Shown: positions 11,701-23,400, counted from the stretch's first letter. The stretch: DNA of 64,000 nt from Callaeas wilsoni (GCA_013398955.1 VWPU01005363.1:1-64000), one strand, 5' to 3'. Numbers and translations: made by a program. Notes: generated by a model not told the origin, from the letters alone.

Positions 11701-14700
11701 CGTTGCACTTCCATACACAGAACAGTGCACCTGAGCACGACCCCTCCCTCGGTGGGGCCTTGGGATGGGAGCAGAGCCCTGGAAGGGGAGATGCAGCCCC
11801 ATGCACTTGTCTGCTTTGTGCTGCTGTCTCAGCCCGTGACTCTCACACAGCCTGGGGGGCAGTGCCGTTCTATTTCACCCGAAGGTGGAGAGCCCTTCAC
11901 GCAAACCTATTTACAGCTGAGCTCAGGTCTCCGGCAGGGGTTTGCCAGGGCTGTCCCAAAGGAATGGGCACACTGGAAATGGGATTTAGCATCCAATGGT
12001 ACTCTGCCAAATCCATGAAAGATTTCGCATGGCAAGAACAGGGTGTAACTCCAAGGCCATGATTATTTTCCATGTAAATGTCTGTTTCAGTTTGTGCTTA
12101 AATGATTATCTGTCATTGATTTGTGTGCCTAACTACAACTGCTTCAAGCTGTTTTCAATTATTCTGTTCTCAATACGATGCGATCCCAAGGATTAGCCAT
12201 ACCGAGTGCCACAAACCACCTTGCAGCAACAGAGTCATAAACTGAAGAGGATAGAAAGGATTTTAATAGGAGATTAAAAGGAAGAAGTGACTCACTGGAT
12301 GAGAGAAAAGAGGGAGTGTGCAGGCTTTGACTGCAGGAGAGCTGCTTTATGATGCCTCTGAGTGCACTGAGGACCCCAGGTTAATATAATAATTCTTCTT
12401 TCCTTATCATGCAGGTCTCGGGTAATGATTTCATAATTAGGGGTGTATTTAAAAACAGGTTTTAAATGAAGCATGTGTTCTGTCTTTGCACTAAGAGGAG
12501 GTGGCTAGTTTCAGGGTAACATTGCACAGGGCTTGTTTCCTCGCCTGCTGAATTCTCTTTGCAGATTTTACGCTTCTTTTTCTGTCTTTCTAATTGAAAA
12601 CCTGCACCTTTGGAGAGAAACTGTATTTCTCCTTGGCAATCCTCTCTTTCATCAGAACTGATATTTAAAGAGTGAACAACTCTCATCTACACCAAATCTT
12701 GTGTCCTCCGGAGGGGGTAACCTGAACTCTCCCAGACCTAGCACCTAGGTGATACACAGCACAGCTTGTCAACAGCTGCTCCAAGGTTTATCAGCTGGGA
12801 TTGCTAACACTCCTACAGCAGTCAGGATCGGAGAGCGCTCCAGTGTTTCTCTTTACACGTACTAGGAAAAGTCTTCATATACTTGGGCTAAGATCCTAAT
12901 TGTTGCAGAGTAATTAACTACCTACACTCCTGCGGTAGCCATTTGTGACAGTATCCATCAACTGGGAAAATATAACTGTTATTGAATTTCTAAGAACAGC
13001 CATTAATATTCTGATTTTCAACCATTTTAAATATTTGAACTTTCTAAATGCACAGCTGAGATTAATAAGATGGAGAAGCACACTCAGACGGATTAAATCC
13101 TCCATGGATTCTATCAATACAGAGAGTAGAAAGAGAAGTTATTTGTCTGACATACAAATATATATATATGTAGCAGATAAAATCAAATGTGTTATCACTA
13201 TCTGCACTCTGCTATGTATATTTTAAAACATTATGAGTGGATAGGTACATACACAGCAGTAGTTTACAAGAGATAAGCATCATTAATTTCCACATAGCTA
13301 TATGTTTTCATGGGCTTCTTAACCTTTTAATATTAAGTAAAATAGCAACTACAGCACTATTCTATATCCTTGGGAATATCACAGTTTCGAAACATTTCTG
13401 TTTAAAATACAGAAAATGCCACTGCAGTAAAGATTTGGAAAGTGAGGTACATGGCGTAGGGAGTTAGGGTTTGGATTCCCAGCTGATCTTCAGGACTTGC
13501 TTGATCTGAATTGATCGAAGCTCCAGAGGGAGGCACAGTGCCAGCAGGAAGAGAAGTGCCTGCAGAGCAGGATGCCTGACCCAATGCCACCTGCCAGGCT
13601 GCCCTGGCAGAGGCTTTCTACCTGACCAGAGTTTCTGGGCATCGGGAAATCTGGTGACAATGTGGAGCGATAACTCTTCTTTAGAAGACAGCTGTCTCAC
13701 CTTATATGAAAACTGCCATTTCTTTTTCTAGGCCAACATTCAAAAAGTTGTCAGATCACTTTAATCTGTTGAATTTTGAGCAAATTCAAATAAAATATGC
13801 CAGTCTCCAAAGCAAAGCCAAACTCTAAATGCCCCAGTACTAAATCTATAAGATCAATAATAACAACAGGGATGTCTGCAGTAGCTTTTTTGGAACACAA
13901 AGTAGTTGACTCTAAACAAAGCTTTTATATAGGCTTTTCCCATGGTACACCACATCCTTGTAATCAGTCTTCAATCTCTTCTCTAACTTTCAATAATAAT
14001 AAGATGCAATGAAGCTTGCCCAAGTGAAAAAAAAAAAGAGGATGCACAAAGGACCAAGCATCCCCATGGGGCAGTGGTGGAAAACAGTGTGCAACAGGAT
14101 GTCTGATCTGATTGCCATATCATAGGGGGAGTGAATGATTATTTTCCAAAAAAGAAAGGTAGCCAGCTGAATCTCAGTTATCCTGGTGAGGTTCAGCATA
14201 TCACTACTTTTAAACTGAAAAGGAAAATGGTCTGAATTGAAACAATTATTTGAAGGGGCATGGTAAATAGCTCAGGTACATGTTGGAACTCCACCTGCAA
14301 AAGTATTTTAGAATCTATCAAGCTATGCTCTTTGACCTTCCATGTAGCAGGATTGCATCTTTTGTGTCTTAAAGTTCTCACTGACAGTTCCCATTTAAAA
14401 GAAATCGCCTCATTTTTACACAGTCTAAAATGTACATTGGTAAAGAAGAATTTCCTGAATGCAGATAAGTGAGCCCAGAGTTGTTTTGACATGACTCAAA
14501 GGCTGTTACAGATCTAACAAAAGAAGATGAAGAGATTTATCTTACCTTGTGACTTGTACTTGCTTATTAAGGCACACAGCAGAAACCCCAGAGGCAGCGA
14601 GGTGCCGGGGGGCACGGCGGGCAGCAGGGGGGCAAATGCGCCCTTATGGAAAGGGGATTAGAAACACCTCTCTGAAAAGATCCAGGGGTGTGTATCTGTA

Positions 14701-15597
14701 CAGTGAGTGAATCAAACCTCCAAGTACCCAGCTCACTGCTGCACCGAGAGAAAGCTGCTGACACCAAAAAGTGACTAAACACTGAAAGATGAGAGACAGC
14801 AAGAGGGAACAGGAAGACATGGGATGCTCCTGCTGGTGGGGGCAGCCCCAAGCTGCTTCAGCTGTGGCTCTTGCTTATGCAGAGCTTGCAAGATGTGCAC
14901 GAGGAGGCTGGTGGAAGGATGGGGAGGAGGGAGCATGTTTGTTTCCTACAGCACCTGAAGTGCACCGGTAAACACAGAAACGCTTCAGTAAATACAGACA
15001 TAGGGCACAGCCTGCAGTTCAGCAACCTGAAATACCACTGTGAAGAGGCAGCAAAAAGGAACAGTCAAAGTACTATCACTTGTCCGTGTTCTCCACAGCA
15101 ATGGCAGTGTTTTGGGTACTGCCAAGTTCTCCACAGTAAATGCCCCTCAGGAGGCAGGAAGACCTGCTGCCCTGGCAGGGCTGGCTCCTGCCCCCCCACC
15201 CCACTCACACTGGGCCAGCAGCTGTCTGACGTGCCAGTGCACATCATCCTTAAATAACACAGCTATGGGAGTGCTTTGAATTCTCATAAAAACACCAGAA
15301 ATGTCTCAGACTGATACCCGAATATATGTATTTCATGAGAATTGGGCCATTTGCTTGACAAAACTCTTGAATTGAACAAGCAATTTATAAAGCAAAACCT
15401 TGGGGTTTTTTTACTGAGTGCCTTGTCATTGGAAAGCAATAGAGAGCCCTTACCTTATCACAGAGCTCCCCTTCAGTCGCAGCCCTGGGGCTGCTAGATA
15501 GCTCATTCCTGTGATATACTTTAACGGGTGTCATTCCTTTTTAATAAGTCCAAACAAAACAGTTAATAAATCCAAAGAGCTTCCTATCAGTATATCT
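8792..15597. other. non-coding stretch with GC-rich patches
   Basis: AT-rich unique sequence alternates with GC-rich patches near 9700-9900, 11050-11400, 11740-11960, 13500-13650, 14580-14960 and 15100-15240. Open frames inside the patches overlap on both strands and look compositional. A short TATATATATATG run lies near 13159. A strong minus-strand donor (AAG then GTAAGA) lies near 14548 without a convincing acceptor. A polyadenylation-like ATTAAA on the minus strand lies at 15540-15545. No repeat family is recognised. Confidence 0.4.
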
Positions 15598-15809
15598 CTA
15601 ATTCTTGGCTTTCAATTCTCCAGCAGCACTGATCATCTTCTTGAAACTCATGGCATTCTCATAACTCTCTTGAAATAATGATCTGTGTTTCAGGCTTTGA
15701 TTCAACACTGACGCGACTTTTCTGCATGTTTGGCTGCGCAGCGTCTGCCACTGAGTCACATCTGATTTACACTTGAGAGAAACGACATCATCCAGGGTAG
15801 CCTCTGACT
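15598..15809 (-). CDS. candidate terminal coding exon of a small minus-strand gene
   Basis: A minus-strand acceptor (GGTGCTCCTCTCAG) ends just above 15809, and the frame is then open for 70 codons to a TAG at 15600-15598. The peptide has a mixed, globular-type composition with a probable helical stretch (it includes TQWQTLRSQTCRKVASVLNQ) and ends in GELKAKN. Several CpG pairs survive in an otherwise CpG-poor area, which hints at selection. An ATTAAA lies 53 bases past the stop at 15545-15540. The exon starts with two bases of a split codon, and this is the phase left by the exon at 18957-19060, whose ATG-AAG-CCA-G end would make residues 1-4 MKPE. No family is recognised. The pyrimidine tract is short, and a chance ORF of this length is possible. 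Confidence 0.3.
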
Positions 15810-16863
15810 CTGAGAGGAGCACCCACTAATACACATTGCCAACAGGGTTTTCTATCACCATCAGTCTGGAGCATGCCAGCCCGGTTTTGGTCTCCATGGA
15901 GATTGTTATGAAATATATTAATCCATCATCTGTTGGTTCCCAAAAGGATCTTTGGGAGTTTAGCACCTCCATGGACCTCACACTCCCTGAAAGAGGCGAT
16001 AGCTATGGATTTCTCAGCAGGAACAGGGAGGACTCTAAGAAGTGGTCACCTCTGCCATGGCTTAGGGGAAATCTCTGCGAGAAGATAGCTCTTCCATGTG
16101 TATACAGTGAATATATCTTTCACAGTATTTTTTCCCTTTTTTTTTTTTGTTGGCAGTCCTTAACACTTTTCTCCTCCCACTTTCTGGTGACATTGCAAAA
16201 TATCCACACTGAAGTGCATTCTGTTAGCAAAGTAAAATGGCAAAATGGTGTATTTTAGGTGGAAGTGTAAATGATATACTCGCAAGAGCTGGTCAAAACC
16301 CAGAACCTGAACAACTGTTCATGGGAAAGGCAGCTATTTCACACCCACTGTCAATGAGAGCATCGTCAGGTATCAAAATGTGCCAGAATAGAAAGAATTA
16401 AAAAAAACCAAAACCTAAAAAAGTCAATTGAAATTTAGCAGTGCAAACCTGAGTTTTCTCCAAGAGGCTGTAGTGTCATGCTAGCAGCAGCTAGCTGTGG
16501 CTTGCACTAGCTGGATCCACAGAGACCCCCTGTCATTACCCTTTGCACAGCAGGACCATCACCCACTGTAGCATTGGCCTGACTGGACCTTTCCATCACA
16601 GGAAGCTCCCAGCAATGTCCTCTCAGCTTTAAATTCAAATTTTGTTAGAGAGTTTGGTACTGAATTTTGAAACTCACAGCATCTAAAGGGGGTGGGCCAA
16701 GGAGGCTTCTGACACACCTTATGTCATGAATAAGTTCCCCCAACATATTCTGCATATTATGAAATACAATAGCTGAACTTTCCTGTGATTTCACTTTATA
16801 TTTACAATGTATTTTATTGTGCTAGATCTTATCTTAAAGATGAAAAATTAAGAGTTAAAATCC
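15810..16863. other. non-coding stretch, presumed intron
   Basis: Unique sequence with a T-run near 16140. The 140-codon plus-strand frame starting at 15836 has no homology I recognise and no flanking splice sites that fit. Confidence 0.4.
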
Positions 16864-17000
16864 TATTCTCTAGATCAAAGCATCTCCCAATTCTGTTATA
16901 ATGAAACACTTGAATTCTTGGACAATCTGAACAGAAAACTTAGGTAAGAGTCAAAGTGTTTCATTACAAACAATGAAGAGATGCTTTGATCTAGAGAATA
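16864..17000. repeat. 137-bp imperfect hairpin, possible MITE
   Basis: The 22 bases at 16864-16885 (TATTCTCTAGATCAAAGCAT then CT) are exactly complementary to 16979-17000. A second inner pair of 13 bases, 16899-16911 and 16954-16966 (TAATGAAACACTT), is also exact. Together they would fold into a long stem with a short internal mismatch region and a loop of about 40 bases. The ends begin and finish with TA, which would fit a Tc1/mariner-type MITE with TA target sites. Alternatives are a hairpin-RNA precursor or a local inverted duplication. The family is not recognised. Confidence 0.85.
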
Positions 17001-17730
17001 AGAGGCTTCAAATATTTGCTTAATAGCTATCAAAGCTAATTATTCAAATAAAAATAATAATATAAAAGTTGAGGATAATAAAACAGTAGAATATTAAATA
17101 AGTAATAAAAGGGCCTGAGTTGATAAATACCATGCCATATTCTCACACTAATAATATTAATGAAGAGTAACTGCTTATATTACCATAATGTGCATGTGTG
17201 TGTGTATGAGTATAATGGACTTCTACCCCCTGAGACCTGATTGTGGGCTGAGCCTCAAACTATTAGGCAAAATAGAAAGATGGTACATGCTCCTAAAGCC
17301 TTGCAACACAAGGCAAGAGACAGAAGTGGGGCACAGAAAATAAATGGTGTCATACACAGGGGAGCATAGGATGATAGTGAGCAACAGGACAGGCAGCAAA
17401 TGAAGAGCTCAGCACTAGTTAGGAAAAGAGCACGGAGACTTTCACTGTGGGACGGGGAGGAGGATGCAAGGCTGCTGCTTGCAGGATCGTCCCCTCAAAA
17501 GTGGGAGGAGCTGGGGGTGCAAGTCTGAGCCCCCAGCACAAGGGCAAATGGAGCTGGCATCAGGGTCAGCCCAGCTGGCAGTACTAAGCAGCTGTTGATA
17601 ACTGGAACCAAACTGTGATAGAGCCTGAAAATGAGGACAAATAGGTAACTTTTGGTGCAATGCTGAAAGAGGAGAGGGAAGAAGGATGGACGTAAAAATG
17701 GGAGATTGACAGCTTAAGAAAATAGTACTT
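17001..17730. other. AT-rich then purine-rich non-coding stretch
   Basis: Bases 17020-17160 are very AT-rich with many AATAAT words, followed by a short TGTGTGTG run near 17197. From about 17280 the plus strand is purine-rich. This may be a further decayed part of the reverse-transcriptase element that begins near 17735, but no motif is left to show it. Confidence 0.35.
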
Positions 17731-17734
17731 ACAG

Positions 17735-18250
17735 TGTCATTTTAAGCAGGTACCGAAAGGCCTATGTTGCATTTGTCAAGACTGGATAGAAAATGTGTTG
17801 CACTAATTGAGACATAGAAGATGCTAGACAAGGGCCTCAGCCATGGGGATGGACAGGAAAGGCAACATCTTAGTGATGCTAAGAAGGAGCAGTCAGTGGG
17901 ATTATGCTTATTCTGGATGTGAGGACCTGAGAAAGGGTCTGAGTCAAAGATGACACACAAATTATGGGCCTGAGTGACAAGCAGGCCGGTGAGGTTGTCC
18001 GCTGTGATCAAAGAGGGGACTAGCAGGGAAGACATGAATTGGGGAAGATTAAAAGTTCTGTCTCTTCCACATTGGGCTTGAGTTGACAGACTGTCGTCTA
18101 CACGAAATGACAAGAAACAAGCCCAGAGATGAGGCTGGACCGAGAAGACAGGTCGGGAGCACACAGGTAGATCTGCAAGTTAGTCATGCAGGGACAGTAG
18201 CTGATTGTGTGTTCGCAGACGAAATTACCCAGAGATGCAGAAAGGTGCAG
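17735..18250 (-). pseudogene. decayed L2/CR1-like non-LTR reverse transcriptase
   Basis: Two overlapping minus-strand frames together resemble the C-terminal half of a Jockey-superfamily (L2/CR1-like) reverse transcriptase. The first (about 18238-18100) has LGNFVCEH and then YCPCMTNLQIYL at 18199-18164, aligning with the family's active-site segment that ends in QIYL. The catalytic aspartate pair expected there is replaced by threonine and asparagine, so the enzyme is dead. The second frame has LLVTQAHNLCVIFDSD and then GPHIQ at 17984-17910, the usual block downstream of the active site. The change of frame between the two shows at least one indel. There are no intact ends, no endonuclease and no poly-A tail. 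The L2 versus CR1 assignment is from memory of family patterns. Confidence 0.7.
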
Positions 18251-18956
18251 AAAGAGAAGGCAAAGAGGACTAGGTTCTGTAAGATGAGCACAGAAAATAA
18301 TAACGCTAGTGACATAGCATAAAATGGCACTGAAACAATAAATACGCATGAATAATTTAATTCCAAAAGTGCTTTTAGTTTTTGATTTTATCTAATTTTT
18401 CCAAATAGAATTTTCCAAAGGTTCATTTGAAAAATATTCATTTTTTTGGAAGAAAATGTCATCAAAATTAATGTGATTTCATGAATATGTCAATTTTGAC
18501 CAAAATCTTATTTTGCAGTGGAAAAATGTTTCAACAACAAAAAACCCCAAAATTCAGAGCCGTTTGCTTTTAGCTCTAAACATAGATCCTACTACTGTCA
18601 AGTAACATCTTTCATTATCTTCTTTATGTCTCAAACCACGTTAAAAAGAGTCTAGAGGTTTTGCTGATTCTGTTGTAATCAATCCTGTCACAGCTGTTAT
18701 TGGATTTATCTCGGGATCTGAACACCAGCATTTTTCATTGTTGTTTTACATTCTCTTCATGACTGTACAGCTAAACAGTCAAGAGTAGAAGAAAATCTAA
18801 AATATGCTAAATTGAATAAAATAAAATAATCTATAAGGCTTTCTTGGCTCCAAATAAACATCAGTGACTTATTTAGTGGACTTTAATGAAATGCAGATCT
18901 ATCCAGGTATGAATTAATTTTAAAATTGTATCAGAGTAAAGCAGGGTCATACTTAC
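18251..18956. other. AT-rich non-coding stretch, presumed intron
   Basis: Unique AT-rich sequence. The minus-strand frame reaching up to 18366 may carry a little more of the decayed reverse transcriptase, but no motif supports it beyond about 18250. Confidence 0.35.
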
Positions 18957-19060
18957 CTGGCTTCATTTTGTATAGAAGTTATTTTATTTATCGGAATAAT
19001 AACATGCAAGTATGGCAGAGCCAAGTGACACCATGAATGAAATCAGGCACAATTCTTACA
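18957..19060 (-). CDS. candidate 5' exon with start codon, small minus-strand gene
   Basis: This has the best splice-site pair in the window. On the minus strand the acceptor is GGTTTGGGTGGTTTTTTCTGCAG, and the donor CAG then GTAAGTATG is an almost perfect U1 match. No frame is open across all 104 bases, so most of the exon must be untranslated. Near its end an ATG (18966-18964) sits in fair context with A at -3, and an in-frame TAA lies 12 bases upstream, which bounds the start. The last ten bases read ATG-AAG-CCA-G, leaving phase 1. The candidate exon at 15598-15809 accepts that phase and would give a 73-residue protein. If that link is wrong, this is a 5' UTR or long non-coding RNA exon. 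Confidence 0.45.
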
Positions 19061-19708
19061 CTGCAGAAAAAACCACCCAAACCCGAGTGTCACATGTGCC
19101 TCAGCGTTTCAGAGCCCTATATAAAACTGCTCAGCTGATGCACAGCACTGCTTATAAATCATGCATACATCTTGTAGGCTTCAGTGCAGTATGGACAATA
19201 AAAAGGAATTAAGATGCTTAATGAGGTGAGATGCTTCTATGGTGTCTGTCTTTCCGTATTTCTCACATTTTTTAGGATATAATTTTCTTTCTTTTTCTTC
19301 CTATCTTTCATCATTTCTCTGACTAACAAGTATCCCAGGTTTTCCTCCTAAAGGATATGTTTAGTTACAGCATCAGGCACATGCAAAAGATCCATCTTCC
19401 CATTTCAGGTAGTATATGTGCCTTTCATAACATTACCAGCCTCCCTGTATGTGTTAGACAGGTTTGCATGAACTGCCTCTCCTACTGCTGTGCTGTTTCC
19501 CCAAATGACATGCAGCTGGCTAAAATTCCCTGACTAAAGCTGCCCTCCCTGCATGCAGGGGACAGAAGCTGATGTGCCTGGCACTGCCTGTGGCTTGCTG
19601 CCCCCTCATTGCCCGCGTGCCATTAGACAGAGCCACATACAACATCGTGGCAGTTGCGTCATTAATAAAACGACAAAATAAAACTTGAATTACCACTCTC
19701 GGATGTGG
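19061..19708. other. non-coding stretch, possible conserved element at its end
   Basis: Unique sequence. From about 19640 it becomes homeobox-site-like, with GTTGCGTCATTAATAAAAC (a CRE-like half site beside TAAT words). No coding signal was found. Confidence 0.4.
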
Positions 19709-19808
19709 TTTACTGGAGCATTAATACATTTCTTGGGCTACTGAAGTCATTGAGCCTTTGCAGCCATGGCTCACAATGCACCCGATGTATTATTAATGTC
19801 CCAGTAAA
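19709..19808. repeat. 100-bp imperfect inverted repeat
   Basis: TTTACTGGAGCATTAATACAT at 19709-19729 is nearly complementary to 19785-19808, whose reverse complement reads TTTACTGGGACATTAATAATACAT. The differences are two substitutions and a 3-base insertion. The spacer is 55 bases. It could fold as a hairpin or serve as paired binding sites. The block also carries TAAT and CRE-like words, so it may be part of a conserved regulatory element. Confidence 0.7.
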
Positions 19809-20468
19809 GCACACCCTGTTGTGTCTTAATGCTGTGGCATAAGATGCCTGGAAAAGTAAACAGCTATGTAAAGCAGAGAGCGATGACTGTTAGAGAGATG
19901 AATGGGGGCACATTACGGCTTCGCTCACCGTGCCTGTGGCTCTCCAGTCTCAGGGATGCCTCGGTAAGATTTCACTGTGTATATTCTACAAGGTTTTTTC
20001 CTGAGTGTTTCTAAACATCTATTATTTATAAACCACTGCTGCTCTGCATGATGCTTCATGGGTAAGTAAGGGAAACGTTTCCTGCCCTGAGGAGCTTACG
20101 TTGGCTGCTCCAGGTGCCACGACCGTGCCACGGGGCCAGGCAGAGGTGCAGGCAGGACAGCTGTCTGTTTGCAGCCTCCGACCCCACCGTGCCCACCTCC
20201 CCACACGGGCCATGCCCACCCTGGCAGGGAAGAGCCTAACTAAACGGAGGCAGCAGCGTCACTCTGGGCTGCTGGCATTTCCATACTGCTTATGCAGAGT
20301 CTACATCTGAGATAAGCTGTACCTCTCTGAAACAAGTGCTCAGATAATCTGTATCCTCATGTAATTCACTGCTATGCCTGCTGCTGCAGCTGCTGCTACA
20401 CAATTTTCTCCCTCCAAAAACAGCTGTGGATCCAGCAAATTTCTTCAGTGTTGGAGGACAGAAGCAGC
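19809..20468. other. non-coding stretch, no gene seen
   Basis: A plus-strand donor-like site (ATGG then GTAAGTAAG) lies near 20065, followed by a GC-rich patch to about 20240. No exon with an open frame could be built around it. Confidence 0.35.
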
Positions 20469-20483
20469 GGGTGGGAGGGAGGG
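20469..20483 (+). other. G-quadruplex motif with single-base loops
   Basis: GGGTGGGAGGGAGGG is four runs of three G with one-base loops, the most stable class of intramolecular G-quadruplex by established rules. It lies in a purine-rich, GC-rich patch (20460-20560). Confidence 0.9.
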
Positions 20484-23400
20484 AGCCAGGAGGCAGAGAT
20501 GAAGGGGACAGCCAAGGCACTGTGCAGAGAATGGGAGGGAAGAGCAGAGAGGAAGAAGGAGCCACTGTGGGGAGTGCACTGTGTGCACTACCTGACACAC
20601 ACACAACCCACATGCTGCCTGAATCAAAGCATCTTTTATAAATAACCCCTGGGAAGAAGGTCTCCACAATGACAGCTGAAAAGATTCAAAGCAAAACATA
20701 CATGGCAAAGGCAATCTTGTACCTGAATATGAGAATATGAATATTTCCTTTACTTGCTTGATGATGGATTATAGACGTCCTCAGAATGACTCAGGGAAGC
20801 CTTTTGCGGAAGTCTGGAACACAAGAGTCAGGAATTCATGAGAAACATGGACAACCTTCACCTCTGAGGTTGCAGATTCTCAGGAAGGAAGGGAAGAGGA
20901 GGAAGACCACATCCCCATAGAAGCAGCATAGGACCATGCCTTTGAGGAAAGGAAAGCTGCTGAGACAGTGTTAATATTACTTCTTGCTTTTTTTTTTTTC
21001 CATATTAGTGATTGTGGCCCAGTTTTTGTGTTAACGTACAGTCCTTTCGTCTTCTAAAAAAAGGCAAAATATGGGAAAGGAGTGGAAACAGATGACTATA
21101 GTTCAGGGGTCAGACTGAGAAAGAAGCAGCCAGTATGTACACTCAGTACAGTTTGTGTACGGTACCAGGAGCTCAATGGGTGAAGCTGGGAAAATAACAT
21201 AAACTTGAGTTCTGTGACTGAAAAAAACCCATGAGTTTTTTTCAAATCAAATCAGTCAGTTGTTGTCATTTAACTCCAGACAAAGTTTTGCTTCAAGTTT
21301 GGGGTTATTTTAATCCTTTCCATAATCTTTTCCCCTCTTTCAGTTCAGTTTGGAATTGAGAAATGCATTTCAAAGCAAAGAGTCAAAAGGTTTGGGTTTT
21401 TTAAATATCAGAGTGAATTGTCTTAAGGTTTTCAAAATTTCTTGCCACCTGCCACTTCTCAGGTATTTTTCCTTGGCTGAAAATGTGTTGATTCTCGCCC
21501 TAGCCTATTTTGATTTCCCTGAAATGCTGTTTTCCAGAAAATTTACTGTTCATCACCAAAAAAATTTTCCATCTCTCCCTTACTCTGGGCTGCTCAGTTT
21601 GGTCCTTCCATGCCCGACTGCCCCTAATGCCCCTAAGGCTCCCCGCTGGCATTCCAGCACTCCTGGGACTACACCAAAGATTTGGAGAGGAGCAAAGCCA
21701 GCGATTTTAGATGGAGGGGGTAAGAGCTATGACAGCCTGAAAAGGGAAAGGCCTGGAACACAGAGGGGTTATAAAGCAAACACAGTAAAGATATGAGCTG
21801 CTTGGCGAATAAAGTGTATGGGAAGTAGACAGTCCCCACTCTGTGCTGTAAAAAATGTTGTAAAAGAACTGCTGAACAAATGAAATGATTAAATCAATAT
21901 ATTCTTCTCCTATTTATAAAGCCTTTGCTTCCAGTAGTTTTTGAGTTCAATAATGTATGTGCTGTGAGAAATACAGAACAGTCAATATTAACAGCCCCCC
22001 TTCAGCTGCAGTTAAACTTATTTAAAAATAATCTCCACATTTTCCTATATGAAGTAGATGTTTAAAATTGATCAGAGTTCAACATATTTATATTAAAACA
22101 GATCCTTTTTTATCAGGTGGTTGGAGATTTTCTGATAGTTAGAGCCATGTCCTTTAGCTATCAATATGTTTTGTCCTTTGATGAGTAACTGCCTTCTATG
22201 CAGACTCTGCATGCAAAAAAGACTCTTCAGTCCCTCGATATCGCCACTTTTAACCACTTGTGAAAGAGAAACAGCTCGCAGACCTTCTGCATCCTGAACT
22301 CACAGAACAAATCGTCACAGTTCATCCACGTAAAGGGTGCTGGTCAGCCCTCACCCTGACCCTTTAATGAAATATTGCTTCCAAACAGAAAGGCACAGAA
22401 TAAGTGACATCTGTTAACCTTTGCAGTGTGTTTGTGTGCTGCTATAGCCTAATCTCTGAAAATCAAAAGGGTGTAATTTTTTCAAGTACCAATTTGGCAG
22501 GCCCTTACCCCCACTTAACTCCTCTCCACGCTGCCTGCCCAGGGCAAGGTTTCAGCGCTGTCCAGGAAATCTCAGTCTGCTACCACAGACGACGGGCAAC
22601 CAACCGCCTGCAACTTCCAAGTTGCCAGGACAAGTTGCAAAGATCACTAAACTCTCAGAGTGACAGGTGATCGATATGGTGAACAATTAGTATCAAATAT
22701 ACAGTAAATGATGCATAATATCATTGGTGAAAAATGTTCTATTTAGGCAGAATGTAGATTGATGTCAGAAAATGCTCTTTAGTGTGTGGAATAATCAAGT
22801 CAACTGCTTGATGGATGTACTATATAGTCTATTTACATAGCTTGGATTCAATACACTTACATGATATTTGCATCAGAAACATATCTATAGTCAACCAATG
22901 GGAAAGAATACATGATTTTAGCAACATGCTTATACATTAATAATATTACTTGGCAATCTGATGTTTCAAGACCCAGGGTGAATTACTTATTAAAAACCCA
23001 TATACAGCTATCTGTCTTTATCTTTCTTTCTGTGTGAGCCATAATGGCCTTGATTGTTTTCAAAATTACATTTGGCCAGGATATGACTGTTACATGAAAC
23101 CTCTTAAACCAATATCATTTCCCTCACTGATAAAATACATTATACTGCTGGGTGCATTGAGCCAAACCATTAACGAAGGAAGCTTAACCTAACCTTTGTG
23201 CTTCTGACCAGCCGTTCAAGCAAACTAACATTTCAGAAATTGCTTAAAAAGTGGAATTGACATGATTATAAATTTTTATATTAAGTTCACTCATTTCTTG
23301 GAGCTTCTCCTATCACCCTCACTTTTAATGGTTTGAATTTTGCAGGAGACTTAGTTACTTGGGAAGATACGAAGAAGCGTACTCCATTTAACATTGTTTA

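Noticed and set aside
13990..14217. Open minus-strand frame behind a strong CCTTTTCAG acceptor
   Set aside because: It runs into a poly-phenylalanine stretch made by a T-run, with no donor or terminal-exon features such as a polyadenylation signal found.
14545..14690. Strong minus-strand donor (AAG then GTAAGA) after a GC-rich patch
   Set aside because: The possible acceptors are far away or weak and the open frame is low-complexity.
17442..17660. Possible extension of the reverse-transcriptase fossil
   Set aside because: Only a purine skew is shared; no motif or residue pattern of the family remains.
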